Below are positions 1 through 10,471 of a stretch of DNA of 37,019 bases, piece by piece. Where the stretch lies: the NCBI RefSeq assembly GCF_011601345.1, contig NZ_JAAORB010000032.1, forward strand, positions 1-37,019. Direction: 5' to 3'. The DNA comes from Roseovarius gahaiensis. GTDB lineage: Bacteria > Pseudomonadota > Alphaproteobacteria > Rhodobacterales > Rhodobacteraceae. The position numbers and the translations under genes are program-made. Below the pieces are notes generated by a model that was given only the letters and a program-made list of their open reading frames with translations, did no database searches and was not told where the DNA came from. Within the stretch, counting starts at the first letter, position 1, and the number at the start of each line of letters is the position of its first letter.

Positions 1-75
1 GCGCCCTTCACGCCCAACCCCAAAGTGGCCTAATTTTGCGCCGCCCTTTGGTCGGGTTTTACTCCGCCGTTGACA
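1..75 (+). mobile_element. Right-hand end of an IS21-family-like insertion sequence (partial)
   Basis: The first 33 bases can be read as the last ten codons of a protein (APFTPNPKVA, stop at 31-33). An AT/GC-patterned tail follows and ends in CCGCCGTTGACA at 64-75. Read on the other strand this is TGTCAACGGCGG, then AGTAAAA, then a second GGCGGCGCAAAA and a GGCCA block. Repeated GGCGGnGyAAAA/GGCCA units behind a terminal TGTCAACGGCGG are what I recall from IS21-family ends, which begin TG and finish CA. The transposition genes would lie outside the window to the left. No direct repeat can be tested because the other end is missing. Family assignment is from memory of end sequences, so it is moderate. 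Confidence 0.5.
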
Positions 76-301
76 ACATCTGCTGATCTCGCTGTCGTGA
101 CCTTAGTATTTCCTACATAAATCATGATGTTGACGTCTTTTGAGGCTGCGGGTTTGCAGTGGGTCGATCGGGTGGGTTTCGACTCTCCTGCTCCGGCTGG
201 GTAAAAGTCAGCTGCCGATTACAAACGCCCGGATCATTGGCAATCTGACACCCCGTCAGCCCGCGGTTTTGGTGGGGGGCGCTCTGCGTGTTGCCGGTCG
301 T
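76..301. other. Non-coding stretch between IS end and arcC
   Basis: No open frame here has a convincing start or composition. A short hairpin, CTGAC (245-249) with GTCAG (255-259), lies about 45 bp beyond the arcC stop. It has no T-run on the minus strand, so it is a weak terminator candidate for the arc operon. I see no promoter box of the type found elsewhere in the window. Confidence 0.5.
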
Positions 302-1225
302 TCAGGTGCGTTCGGCCCCCATAACGCGTGTTCCGGCGTCCCCTTCAAGGATCGCAAGCGCGTCTGCCAGCCGACCGATCCCGGCAACTCGCGATGATCC
401 ACCGTTTGCAAACTGGGCTGCGGCCTCGGCCTTGGGGGCCATCGACCCTTGGGGCAGATCAAGCTTGCGCGCCTCTTGGGGTGTCAGCCGGTCGATCCGG
501 GTGGCCGTGTCGCCGCCAAAGTTGCGATATATGCCGTCAACATCCGTCAGCAGCAGCAGCGCGTCAGCCCCCAGCCCCTCGGCAAGCAGGGCGCTGGTTG
601 CATCCTTGTCAATCACGGCTTCAACCCCCGTCAGCGTCCCGTCGGGGTTTGCGATCACCGGGATGCCGCCGCCGCCCGCGCAGATAACGATGGTGCCATG
701 CAGCAACAGCAGGCGGATCACCTTGAGATCGGGGATCTCGACCGGCGCGGGCGACGGCACGACCCTGCGCCATGTCTGGCCATCCTGCGCGATGGACCAA
801 TTGTGCCGGTCTGCCACGCGCTCGGCCTCGTCGTGGTCATAGACCGGTCCGACGAATTTCGTCGGGCTGGCAAAGGCCGGATCGTCCGGGTCAACACGCA
901 CCTGCGTCAGCAACGAGGCCACCGTGCGGTCGTGGTTCAGAGCATTCTCAAGCTCTTGTTCAATCAGGTAGCCGATCATGCCTTCTGTCTCGGCCCCCAT
1001 CATATCAAGCGGATAGGTCTCGTCGGGTTTGTAAGCCATGCCTTGCAAGGCCAGCAGACCAACCTGCGGCCCGTTGCCATGCGTGATCACCAGATCATGC
1101 CCGGCGCGCGCCACCGCGGCCAGCGCACGGGCCGCGATGCGGGCATTCTCGCGCTGGTTTTCGGCGGTCAGGCTTTGATCCCGGCGCAGCAGCGCATTGC
1201 CGCCAAGGGCGATCACCACAAGCAT
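302..1225 (-). CDS. arcC: Carbamate kinase
   Basis: Catalyses carbamoyl phosphate + ADP to ATP + CO2 + NH3, the ATP-yielding last step of the arginine deiminase pathway, in the cytoplasm. The N-terminus VIALGGNALLRR is the amino-acid-kinase glycine motif. HGNGPQVGLLA, ICAGGGGIPV and VIDKDATSALLA are carbamate kinase signatures, and the C-terminal GSMAPKAEAA segment is also typical. Length is 307 aa, usual for the family. I chose the ATG at 1225 because the protein then begins directly at the conserved strand and follows the arcB stop by 4 bp; an in-frame upstream ATG at 1252 would overlap arcB. It is the last gene of the operon. No anomalies seen. Confidence 0.95.
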   Translation of the reverse strand: MLVVIALGGNALLRRDQSLTAENQRENARIAARALAAVARAGHDLVITHGNGPQVGLLALQGMAYKPDETYPLDMMGAETEGMIGYLIEQELENALNHDRTVASLLTQVRVDPDDPAFASPTKFVGPVYDHDEAERVADRHNWSIAQDGQTWRRVVPSPAPVEIPDLKVIRLLLLHGTIVICAGGGGIPVIANPDGTLTGVEAVIDKDATSALLAEGLGADALLLLTDVDGIYRNFGGDTATRIDRLTPQEARKLDLPQGSMAPKAEAAAQFANGGSSRVAGIGRLADALAILEGDAGTRVMGAERT

Positions 1226-1229
1226 GGCC

Positions 1230-2231
1230 TTAGCCCCCCAACGTGGCGACAAGGACCGCCTTGATCGTATGCAGCCGGTTCTCGGCCTGATCGAAGACGA
1301 TGGAGGCCGGGCTTTCGAACACCTCGTCGGTCACTTCCATTTCCGAGATACCGAATTCCTTTTCGATCTGCGCGCCCATCTCGGTCTCGGCGTTGTGAAA
1401 CGCGGGCAGGCAATGCAGGAAACGCGTGCGCGGATTGCCGGTGCCCAGCATGACATCCGCTGTCACCCGGTAGGGCTTCAACAACTCAATCCGCTCGGCC
1501 CATTTCTCCTTGGGCTCACCCATCGACACCCAAACGTCGGTATAGATGAAATCCGCTCCGAGCGCAGCTTTGCCCACGTCCTCCGAGATCAGCACCTTCG
1601 CGCCCGTTTCCTGCGCGATGCTGCGCGCCTCGGTCTCGATGGCCTTGTCGGGCCAGCAGGCGCGCGGCGCACAGAGCCGCACATCCATCCCCATCTTGGC
1701 CCCGCCGATCAGCAGGCTGTCGCCCATGTTGTTGGCGGCGTCGCCCATGAAGGTAAAGGCAATCTCGCGCCACGGTTTCTGCGCGTGTTCCTGCATGGTC
1801 AGGAAATCGGCCAAGATCTGTGTCGGGTGAAACGCGTCCGTCAGCCCGTTCCAGACCGGCACACCGGCGTGTTTGGCCAGATCCTCAACAACCGTCTGGC
1901 CAAAGCCACGATATTCGATCCCGTCGAACATGCGGCCCAGCACGCGGGCGGTGTCCTTCACCGTTTCTTTGCGCCCGATATGCGAGCCCGAGGGACCAAG
2001 GTAGGTGACATTCGCCCCCTGATCATGCGCGGCCACCTCAAAGCCTGCACGGGTGCGGGTGCTGTCTTTTTCGAAGATCAACGCGATCTCCTTGCCCTTT
2101 AGCAATTCGCGTTCGGTGCCGGCATATTTCGCGGCCTTGAGGTCCGCCGACAGCTTCAGCAGAAAACCGATTTCGGCGGGCGTGAAATCCCGCAGGCTCA
2201 GGAAGTGACGGTTCTTGAGATTGTAGGCCAT
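1230..2231 (-). CDS. arcB: Ornithine carbamoyltransferase, catabolic type by context
   Basis: Here it would run in the phosphorolytic direction: citrulline + phosphate to ornithine + carbamoyl phosphate, feeding carbamate kinase. The carbamoyl-phosphate loop STRTR is at residues 57-61. The [11 protein letters not shown] motif and the ornithine-site HCLPAFHN motif near residue 272 are intact. Length is 333 aa. It is third in the operon, starting 9 bp after arcA and ending 4 bp before arcC. The catabolic role is inferred from operon context; sequence alone does not separate it cleanly from anabolic ArgF. Confidence 0.95.
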   Translation of the reverse strand: MAYNLKNRHFLSLRDFTPAEIGFLLKLSADLKAAKYAGTERELLKGKEIALIFEKDSTRTRAGFEVAAHDQGANVTYLGPSGSHIGRKETVKDTARVLGRMFDGIEYRGFGQTVVEDLAKHAGVPVWNGLTDAFHPTQILADFLTMQEHAQKPWREIAFTFMGDAANNMGDSLLIGGAKMGMDVRLCAPRACWPDKAIETEARSIAQETGAKVLISEDVGKAALGADFIYTDVWVSMGEPKEKWAERIELLKPYRVTADVMLGTGNPRTRFLHCLPAFHNAETEMGAQIEKEFGISEMEVTDEVFESPASIVFDQAENRLHTIKAVLVATLGG

Positions 2232-2240
2232 GGGTGCCTC

Positions 2241-3470
2241 CTATACGGGATCACGGATGGTTGGGCAGCTCATGCAGCGCCCGCCGCCACGACCCCGGCC
2301 AAGCTCTGCGCCCGGTGCCTCCAGCACCTCGATGCCTTCGGCGCGCAATGCTGCATTGGTGTCGTCATTGCGGTCGTAGCCGACGACGAGGCCGGGGCGC
2401 AGCGCCAAGACGTTGTTGCCATCGTTCCACTGCTCGCGCGACGCCTCGAACGTGTCGGCGCCGCCGGTTGGCACGACGGTCAGCTTTTTAAAGCCCATCG
2501 CCTTGGCCAAAACGTCAAAGAGCGGACGGTCGATCCGGCGGATATCAAGTGGCTGGCGGCCTTCCCCGGGATGCAGGTCGTAAACACTCATCTCGGCTGC
2601 GACCTCGGTAAAGCTGGTCACCACCTCGCCGCCGCAAAAGGTGAACACCGTGTCAAGATGCATCGCCGCGCGCGATTTTGGCAGCTGGCAGGCCAGCACG
2701 CGGGTCGCACGGCCCTGATCGAACAGCGCCTCGGCCAGCAGGCCCACGGCCTGCGGCGAGGTGCGCTCGCCCATGCCGATCAGGACCAGCCCGCCGCCCA
2801 CTGGCATCACGTCGCCGCCTTCCAGTGTCGCGCGCCCAAAGTCCCGCGTCGGATCGCCCCAGAGCACCTTGGCTCGGCCCGCGAATTTCGGGTGAAACCG
2901 GTAGATCGCAGCGGTCAGCAGCGTTTCGGGGCGTCGCGCCTGCCAATACATCGGGTTGAGGGTCACGCCCGAGTAAATCCAAGCACTGTTGTCGCGGGTG
3001 AAAAGCGTGTTGGGCAGCGGCGGCAACACAAAGCCAAGCCGCCCCAGATAGGCCCCAAACATGCCCGCAGGCTCGAACGGCAGGTCGTCCACCGTCAGCC
3101 CACCCATCAGGAATTCGGCCAGCCGATGGCCCGGCAGGTCGTCCAGCCAGGCGCGCAGATCGTCGAGCATGCCAACCCCGATCTCTTGTGGCGTAATCCG
3201 GTGATCCAGCACCCAGGCACGCGCCTCTGGGCTGTCCAGAACCTCGCCCAGCAAGGCACCGGTATCCAGCACCTCAACCCCCTCGCCCCGCATCAGATCG
3301 GCAAAGACATCATGGTCTTTCTGCGCTTGTTTCACCCAGAACACATCGTCAAACAGCAGATCATCGCAGTTCTGCGGCGTCAGACGCCGATGCGCGCGAC
3401 CGGGTTTGCAGACGATCACCTGCCGCAGACGACCAGTTTCGGAGTGCACGCCAAGTTCAAGATCGCTCAT
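2241..3470 (-). CDS. arcA: Arginine deiminase
   Basis: Hydrolyses arginine to citrulline and ammonia, the first step of the pathway. The 409-aa protein has the guanidino-group enzyme motifs: [16 protein letters not shown] and MHLDTVFTF (general acid/base His and Asp). The nucleophile Cys is in the C-terminal GGGRCMSCP (Cys399). The start overlaps the preceding transporter stop by 4 bp (ATGA), indicating translational coupling. The C-terminal CMSCP differs only slightly from the common CMSMP. Assignment is firm. Confidence 0.96.
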   Translation of the reverse strand: MSDLELGVHSETGRLRQVIVCKPGRAHRRLTPQNCDDLLFDDVFWVKQAQKDHDVFADLMRGEGVEVLDTGALLGEVLDSPEARAWVLDHRITPQEIGVGMLDDLRAWLDDLPGHRLAEFLMGGLTVDDLPFEPAGMFGAYLGRLGFVLPPLPNTLFTRDNSAWIYSGVTLNPMYWQARRPETLLTAAIYRFHPKFAGRAKVLWGDPTRDFGRATLEGGDVMPVGGGLVLIGMGERTSPQAVGLLAEALFDQGRATRVLACQLPKSRAAMHLDTVFTFCGGEVVTSFTEVAAEMSVYDLHPGEGRQPLDIRRIDRPLFDVLAKAMGFKKLTVVPTGGADTFEASREQWNDGNNVLALRPGLVVGYDRNDDTNAALRAEGIEVLEAPGAELGRGRGGGRCMSCPTIRDPV

Positions 3471-4927
3471 CCGGCACCTCCCATCGTGGCGCTGACCGCC
3501 AGCGCGCCCATGATGAAGACCGTCAGGATCACCAGCAGCGGCCAGATGAAGACGATCCAGCGGTCATAAGGCACCCGGCCGATGGCCAGCCCGCCGATCA
3601 CCACCGCGAATGTCGGATTGATCAGGTTCACCAGACCGTTGGCCGATTGATAGGCCGTGACCACCAGATCGCGCCCGACCCCGGCGAAATCGGCCAGCGG
3701 GGCCAGAATGGGCATCGACAAAACCGCCAGCCCCGAAGAGGACGGCACGAAAAAGCTCATGCCAACCTCGATGCCGAACATGGTTGAGATGAAGGCGATA
3801 TTGGACATCTCGCCCAGCGTGGCGGCCGAGGCATGCAGGATGGTGTCGGCGATGCGCCCGTTCTCCATCACCACGACGATGCCGCGGGCCAGCCCGATGA
3901 TCAGCGCAACGCCCAAAAGGTCGCGCGCACCATCAAGGAAGGCCCCGGTCAGCCGCTTCTCGCCCAGACGGCCAATGATCCCGGTGACGATCGCCGCACC
4001 AAGGAAAAGCGCGCCCATCTTGGCCATCCACCAGCCTTGGCTGGACACCCCCCAGATCATCACGATGAAGGTGGCCGCAAACAGGATCAGGATGATCTTC
4101 TGCGTGCCGGTCAGGCTATCCTCGGCGGTTTCGCCGCCGCTGCCTTTCAGGAAATGCCGCTCATGCGCGTCCCATTGCCGTGCCACCACCGATGCCGCGC
4201 GTTCGGCCTTTACCCGCGCGGCATAGCGCATCACGTAGGCCACGCAGATCACCAGCCCGCCGATCAGGATGACAAACCGCAGGATCATGCCATCGGTGAA
4301 CGGGATCGAGGCTGCATCCGAGGCGATGATCGTTGCAAAAGGGTTGATGGTAGAGCCAAGCACGCCGATGCCCGCGCCAATCAAGATGATCGCGACCCCG
4401 GTCACGGCATCGTAGCCCGCCCGCAGCACCAGCGGCAAAAGGATGGCGTAGAAGGCCAGCGTTTCCTCGGCCATGCCATAGGTCGTGCCACCGGCGGCGA
4501 AGAGCGCCATCAAAATCGGGATCATCCAGATTTCGCGCCCCTCCATCGCGCGCATCGCGGATCGCATACCGGTGTCGATGGACCCGGTGGCATTGACCAC
4601 CCCGAGAAACCCACCCAGCAACAGCACAAAGAGCGCCACGTCGATGGCATTGGCCGCATAGCTGTCGGGATCGTAGAACCCGCCAATCGGGGCCAGCAGA
4701 ACGTCGATCAGGTTTTGCGGATTGCTTTCGACCGTCTGGTAGGTGCCGGGCACGGCGACCTCGCGGCCGACCTCCTCGTTCATCTCGCGGTCATATTGTC
4801 CGGCGGGGATGATCCAGGTCAGCGCCGCCACCAGAACGATCAGCGCGAAAAGAATCGTGTAGGCCGTCGGAAAGCGCGATTGCAGGTCGGCCTCTGACTC
4901 CTGCGGCGTTTCGGGTGAATCAGACAT
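3467..4927 (-). CDS. YfcC-family membrane transporter, probable arginine/ornithine exchanger of the arc operon
   Basis: A 486-aa polytopic inner-membrane protein with about 11-12 hydrophobic segments and a short charged N-terminus ([16 protein letters not shown]). The segments [32 protein letters not shown] and [16 protein letters not shown] are typical of the YfcC/DcuC-like family. I chose ATG 4927 because AGGAG sits 5 bp before it; the frame stays open to 4987 but lacks a ribosome site there. It is the first gene of the arc operon, where other bacteria carry ArcD. A role in arginine uptake and ornithine export is inferred from position, not from sequence. The promoter box at 4987-5000 lies 66 bp upstream. 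Confidence 0.85.
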   Translation of the reverse strand: MSDSPETPQESEADLQSRFPTAYTILFALIVLVAALTWIIPAGQYDREMNEEVGREVAVPGTYQTVESNPQNLIDVLLAPIGGFYDPDSYAANAIDVALFVLLLGGFLGVVNATGSIDTGMRSAMRAMEGREIWMIPILMALFAAGGTTYGMAEETLAFYAILLPLVLRAGYDAVTGVAIILIGAGIGVLGSTINPFATIIASDAASIPFTDGMILRFVILIGGLVICVAYVMRYAARVKAERAASVVARQWDAHERHFLKGSGGETAEDSLTGTQKIILILFAATFIVMIWGVSSQGWWMAKMGALFLGAAIVTGIIGRLGEKRLTGAFLDGARDLLGVALIIGLARGIVVVMENGRIADTILHASAATLGEMSNIAFISTMFGIEVGMSFFVPSSSGLAVLSMPILAPLADFAGVGRDLVVTAYQSANGLVNLINPTFAVVIGGLAIGRVPYDRWIVFIWPLLVILTVFIMGALAVSATMGGAG

Positions 4928-4986
4928 GGTCGCTCCTGAGCATTTCCAGACCATCTGAAACTGTAGGGGCGTCAGGCCGATCCACA

Positions 4987-5000
4987 TTAACTTGTATCAA
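4987..5000 (-). promoter_or_regulatory. Fnr/Dnr-like box upstream of the arc operon
   Basis: The dyad is TTAAC-TTGT-ATCAA. Its centre (4993.5) is 66 bp from the transporter ATG at 4927. If a class II activator sits at -41.5, transcription starts near 4952. The minus-strand hexamer TACAGT (4960-4965) then falls at the -10 position and matches TATAAT at 4 of 6 bases. The geometry strongly suggests an activated promoter for the arc genes. Confidence 0.7.
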
Positions 5001-5034
5001 TCACCCCCAAGAAACCTCCGCAACCCACATCGGC

Positions 5035-5048
5035 TTAACTTCGATCAA
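5035..5048 (+). promoter_or_regulatory. Fnr/Dnr-like box upstream of the N-ATPase operon
   Basis: The dyad is TTAAC-TTCG-ATCAA, centred at 5041.5, 62 bp before the atpD start. A start at -41.5 spacing would be near 5083, with TACCCT (5072-5077) as a weak -10. It is the mirror-image partner of the box at 4987; their centres are 48 bp apart, so the arc and ATPase operons can be switched on together from one divergent control region. Confidence 0.7.
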
Positions 5049-5079
5049 GGCCAAGGCCAGCGCCGTTGCATTACCCTAA

Positions 5080-6882
<1,803 letters not shown>

Positions 6883-6886
<4 letters not shown>

Positions 6887-7170
6887 CCCGCGATCCCGAG
6901 GACGAGTCCAAGACCATTGCCCGCAAGGCCGCCCGCATGCAGGACGCCCGAAAGCGCCGCAAGCAAAGCGCATGGCGCGGGCTGGGCATGTTCGGCCTTG
7001 TTGGCTGGGCCGTGGCCGTGCCGATCATCGTCGGAATCGCCCTTGGCCGCTGGATCGACGGACGCTGGCCCAGCGAAACGTCGTGGACGCTGGCGCTGCT
7101 TTTGGCGGGCGCCGTCTTGGGTGCGCTCAACGCGTGGTTCTGGGTGCAACGGGAGGGGCGCGATGATTGA
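6883..7170 (+). CDS. atpQ: N-ATPase accessory membrane protein AtpQ (AtpI-like)
   Basis: A 95-aa protein with a basic N-terminal stretch (ARKAARMQDARKRRKQ) and two membrane helices around residues 32-52 and 64-85, with glycine pattern GLVGWAVAVPIIVGIALG. AtpQ is a hallmark of N-ATPase operons and is thought to help c-ring assembly, as AtpI does, or cation handling. It overlaps atpC by 4 bp and the next gene by 8 bp. Confidence 0.85.
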
Positions 7171-8386
7171 CACCGGCGCGCACCATGCCGCGATGCTCTT
7201 GCTTATGGGCGCGGTTAGCCTCTTGGCTGTCCCGATGCGCGCGGCCTTTGCCCGCGTCTCGATGCCAAGCATGATCGGATTCATCATGCTTGGTGTGGCC
7301 TTGTCGATTGGCTCTGCCCTGTCGGGGCTCGCGAAAGACACGCTGACCGAACAGGTGCCATTCCTTGCAAAGATCGGCATCGTGGTGCTGTTGTTTCGGA
7401 TCGGGCTGGAGAGCGATCTGGACAAGTTGCGCCGGCAACTTGGACGCGCGGCGCTGATCTGGCTGCCCAACATGGTGCTTGGCGCGGCCGCCGCATTTGC
7501 CCTCGTGGTGGTGTGGCCGGGGCTGGGACTAATCCCCGCACTGTTTACAGGTGTTGCCGCAAGCGCGACAAGCATCGGCGTCTCTGCCGGGATATGGGAG
7601 GCGACAGGCGCGCTTGACAGCGACACAGGGGCCCTGCTGTTGGATGCGGCGGAACTTGACGACGTGTCGGCGGTGGTGCTGCTGAGCGTGTTGTTTGCCG
7701 TGGGCCCCCTGCTGCAACAACCCGAAGGGGCCGCAATCCTTGCCCCGGCGCTGAAAGCGGGGGCGATACAGCTATTGCTGACGGCCCTGTTCAGCATCGC
7801 CTGCTACCTGTTCTCGCGCTGGCTGGAAAAGCCGCTTTCGGACGGGTTCGCCAAGTTGTCGCCAACACACGGGCCGATTGTTCTTGCGACCGGCGCGGCC
7901 TTCGTGATCGCCGCCATGGCCGAGGTCATGGGGCTGTCGATGGCCATTGGCGCGCTTTTTGCCGGGCTGGCGTTCAGCCGCGACCCCGCAGAGCGCAGTA
8001 TCGACGAGGCATTCGGTCTTTTGCTGACTGTGTTCGGGCCGTTCTTTTTTGTGGCCATAGGGCTTTCGGTCGATCTCAATGCGCTGATCGGGGGGATGGG
8101 TCTGGCCGCTGCCCTTGCCGGTATGGCCGTGATTGGCAAGCTTTCGGGCGCGGGTCTTCCTGCGGCGGCCATGCTGGGGTGGCGGCAGGGCACGCTGATC
8201 GGGTTCAGCATGGTGCCGCGCGCTGAAATTTTTCTGCTGGTCATGCTCTTCGGGTTGACGCTGGGCCCTTGGGCGGTGCCACAAGTCCTTTACAACGCCG
8301 CTGTGCTGGCCAGCATTGCAACCTGCATCATCGGTCCGGCCATTGTCGGGATGATGCTTCGCCCGGCAGCCGGGAGCACGACATGA
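7163..8386 (+). CDS. CPA2-family cation/proton antiporter inserted in the N-ATPase operon
   Basis: A 407-aa polytopic inner-membrane protein with about 12 hydrophobic segments. It matches the Na+/H+ exchanger fold of the KefB/NapA (CPA2) type: VSMPSMIGFIMLGV, SATSIGVSAGIWE, and a pair of acidic residues in AAELDDVSAVVLL (Asp166-Asp167), like the DD pair of electrogenic antiporters. MSMAIGALFAGLAFSRDP and MVPRAEIFLLVM match later family motifs. There is no C-terminal TrkA-N domain. ATG 7163 follows GGGAGGGG, overlaps atpQ by 8 bp, and the stop overlaps atpR by ATGA, so it is an integral member of the operon. The ion (Na+ or K+) is not visible from sequence. Confidence 0.88.
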   Translation: MIDTGAHHAAMLLLMGAVSLLAVPMRAAFARVSMPSMIGFIMLGVALSIGSALSGLAKDTLTEQVPFLAKIGIVVLLFRIGLESDLDKLRRQLGRAALIWLPNMVLGAAAAFALVVVWPGLGLIPALFTGVAASATSIGVSAGIWEATGALDSDTGALLLDAAELDDVSAVVLLSVLFAVGPLLQQPEGAAILAPALKAGAIQLLLTALFSIACYLFSRWLEKPLSDGFAKLSPTHGPIVLATGAAFVIAAMAEVMGLSMAIGALFAGLAFSRDPAERSIDEAFGLLLTVFGPFFFVAIGLSVDLNALIGGMGLAAALAGMAVIGKLSGAGLPAAAMLGWRQGTLIGFSMVPRAEIFLLVMLFGLTLGPWAVPQVLYNAAVLASIATCIIGPAIVGMMLRPAAGSTT

Positions 8387-8667
8387 CGGCGAGCCTTGCA
8401 ATATTGGCCGGGGCCGCGTTCGGGCTGCTTTACATGGGCGTGTTATGGGGCGCGGTGCGCCTGCTGACCGCAGGGCATAGCATGTGGCTCTTTGCGGTTA
8501 TGGGGCTACTTCGGGCGGGTTTGCTTGTAGGTGCGCTTTGGCTGGCGGTATGGACCGGCGCAACCGCCGTTGAGATTGCGCTTGCCCTGCTGGGGTTCAT
8601 CGCCGTCCGGCTGCTCGCCACGCGTTTTGTGAAACCTGCAAACCCGGAGCCCGCGCCATGGAAATAA
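8383..8667 (+). CDS. atpR: N-ATPase accessory membrane protein AtpR
   Basis: A 94-aa protein with three predicted membrane helices (ILAGAAFGLLYMGVLWGAVR, MWLFAVMGLLRAGLLVGALW, VEIALALLGFIAVRLLATRF), the usual AtpR size and hydrophobicity profile. The conserved middle arginine (LLRAG) is present. It starts inside the antiporter stop and ends 10 bp inside atpB. Its role in the N-ATPase is not established; it is restricted to operons of this type. Confidence 0.85.
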   Translation: MTASLAILAGAAFGLLYMGVLWGAVRLLTAGHSMWLFAVMGLLRAGLLVGALWLAVWTGATAVEIALALLGFIAVRLLATRFVKPANPEPAPWK

Positions 8668-9380
8668 GTCCCGACGCTTGGGTTCTTTACGAATGGCGCG
8701 GGCTGCGGCTCAATGCCACCATCGTGTTCACATGGGGCGTCATGGCGCTTCTGGTGCTGTTGTCATGGGCCATCACCACGCGGCTCAGCGAGGGCGAAAC
8801 CGTGTCGCGCTGGCAGGTCATGCTGGAGGTGGTGGTCACCACCATCCGCGATCAGATCGACGAGGTCGGCGCGGCGGACCCAGCCCGATACCTGCCCTTC
8901 ATCGGCACACTATTCTTGTTCATCGCCACCGCCAATCTGCTGACCATCCTGCCAGGATACCAGCCGCCCACCGGGTCGCTCTCGACCACGGCGGCGCTGG
9001 CCATATGCGTGCTGATCGCGGTGCCGCTGTTTTCGATCACCCGGCGCGGGCTGCGCGGCTATCTGCAATCCTACCTTCAGCCAAGTCCGCTAATGCTGCC
9101 CTTCAATCTGATCAGCGAGCTGTCGCGCACCATTGCGCTGGCGGTGCGGCTGTATGGCAATGTCATGAGCGGCACAGTGATCGTGGGAATCCTGATTAGC
9201 GTGGCCCCGTTCTTTTTCCCGATCCTCATGCAGTTGTTGGGCCTGCTGACCGGCCTGATTCAGGCTTATATCTTTGCCATTCTGGCGATGGTTTATATCG
9301 CCTCTGCCAGTCGGGCCCAAAACCGGAACGATCCCGCGCCTGACACAGAACACCCCCGCACATCGCGAGAAGGAGACTGA
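8658..9380 (+). CDS. atpB: N-ATPase subunit a
   Basis: Stator subunit of Fo that forms the ion half-channels against the c-ring. The 240-aa protein has about five membrane helices. The essential arginine is Arg164 in SRTIALAVRLYGNVMSG, equivalent to the E. coli Arg210 region, followed by the conserved FAILAMVYIASA helix. A short charged tail ends the protein. The start overlaps atpR by 10 bp; atpE follows after 2 bp with AGAAGGAGA as its ribosome site. Confidence 0.94.
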   Translation: MEISPDAWVLYEWRGLRLNATIVFTWGVMALLVLLSWAITTRLSEGETVSRWQVMLEVVVTTIRDQIDEVGAADPARYLPFIGTLFLFIATANLLTILPGYQPPTGSLSTTAALAICVLIAVPLFSITRRGLRGYLQSYLQPSPLMLPFNLISELSRTIALAVRLYGNVMSGTVIVGILISVAPFFFPILMQLLGLLTGLIQAYIFAILAMVYIASASRAQNRNDPAPDTEHPRTSREGD

Positions 9381-9382
9381 CC

Positions 9383-9661
9383 ATGGACCCTGCAACAATG
9401 ATCGCCACAATCTCGATCATCACGGCCGGTCTGACCATCGCCATCGGCTCGATCGGGCCAGCGCTGGCCGAGGGGCGCGCCGCCGCGCAAGCCCTGCAGG
9501 CGCTGGCGCAACAACCGGATGCCTCGAACACCATCACGCGCACGCTTTTCGTCAGCCTTGCGATGATCGAATCGACGGCGATCTACTGTTTCGTCGTGTC
9601 GATGATCCTGCTCTTTGCGAACCCGTTTGTCGATGTGACAGCCTTGGGCGGTGGAGGCTGA
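9383..9661 (+). CDS. atpE: N-ATPase subunit c (ion-binding rotor ring)
   Basis: A 92-aa helical hairpin. Helix 1 has GSIGPALAEGRA with Glu30. Helix 2 has AMIESTAIY with Glu63, Ser64, Thr65 and Tyr68, the Na+-coordination pattern known from Ilyobacter (Glu65, Ser66, Thr67, Tyr70). Ilyobacter has Gln32 where this protein has Glu30, a two-carboxylate arrangement known from N-ATPase c-rings. The polar loop reads AQQPD; the near-universal Arg of RQP is replaced by Gln43. Ion preference therefore cannot be read directly: it could be Na+ or H+. Confidence 0.94.
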   Translation: MDPATMIATISIITAGLTIAIGSIGPALAEGRAAAQALQALAQQPDASNTITRTLFVSLAMIESTAIYCFVVSMILLFANPFVDVTALGGGG

Positions 9662-9664
9662 CCC

Positions 9665-10459
9665 ATGCAGATCGACTGGCTGACCGTTGCCGCCCAGATC
9701 GCCAATTTCTTGGTGCTTATCTGGCTGCTGCAACGGTTTCTTTATCGTCCGATCACCGAAGCCATGGCCCGACGCGAGGCCCGGATCGAAGAACGGCTTT
9801 CTGATGCCAAGTCCCGCCGAAAGGAGGCGGAGGATGAGGCCGAGAAGCTGCGCAAAGAGCGTAAAGAACTTGAGGCCTCACGGCAGGAAATGCTTGAAGA
9901 CGCCCGCGTCGAGGCTGATGACCTCAAGCAGCGACTAGAGCAGGAGATCCGCGACGAGGTCGCGCAAAAACGCGAGACATGGCACGAGATGCTAGAGGAA
10001 GAACGCGCCGATTTCGTTGAGGACATGCAACGCAAGGCCGGCCACAAGGTGTTGGACATCGCAGGCCAACTGGTGGCCGAGTTCACCGCAAGCGGGTTGG
10101 ACGACCGGATTGCACAGGGCTTCGTCGACCAACTGAACGATCTTGGCGTGGACACGCGCGAAAAGATGGCCGCCGCCGCCGAAGGCGCGGACGACCCGGC
10201 GCTGGTGGAAACCGCGACTGCGCTGGATACGGCGGCCCGGCGCAAGATCACCCGCGCGATCCACCAGCAATTCGAGACCGACATTGAGGTGGATTATCAG
10301 GAGGATGACGCGGTGCTGCTTGGTGTGCGGCTGACCATCGGCGAACAGACGGTCGAATGGTCGGCCGCGCGGCACCTCAAGCGCCTGAACCGCGAACTTG
10401 ACGCGCTGCTGGACACCGCCAGCCCGGCCAGACGCAAACAGACCACGGATGAGCAGTGA
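9665..10459 (+). CDS. atpF: N-ATPase subunit b, long form replacing delta
   Basis: A 264-aa protein with one N-terminal membrane helix (TVAAQIANFLVLIWLLQRFLY), a long charged coiled coil at about residues 35-130, and a C-terminal globular part (about 140-250) ending in a VRLTIGEQTVEWSA segment. That segment resembles the delta/E-type attachment domain. Ordinary b subunits are about 160-190 aa. The operon has no atpH (delta), so the extension probably holds F1, as recognised for N-ATPases. It starts 3 bp after atpE. Confidence 0.9.
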   Translation: MQIDWLTVAAQIANFLVLIWLLQRFLYRPITEAMARREARIEERLSDAKSRRKEAEDEAEKLRKERKELEASRQEMLEDARVEADDLKQRLEQEIRDEVAQKRETWHEMLEEERADFVEDMQRKAGHKVLDIAGQLVAEFTASGLDDRIAQGFVDQLNDLGVDTREKMAAAAEGADDPALVETATALDTAARRKITRAIHQQFETDIEVDYQEDDAVLLGVRLTIGEQTVEWSAARHLKRLNRELDALLDTASPARRKQTTDEQ

Positions 10460-10471
10460 GGTGGCGTGACA

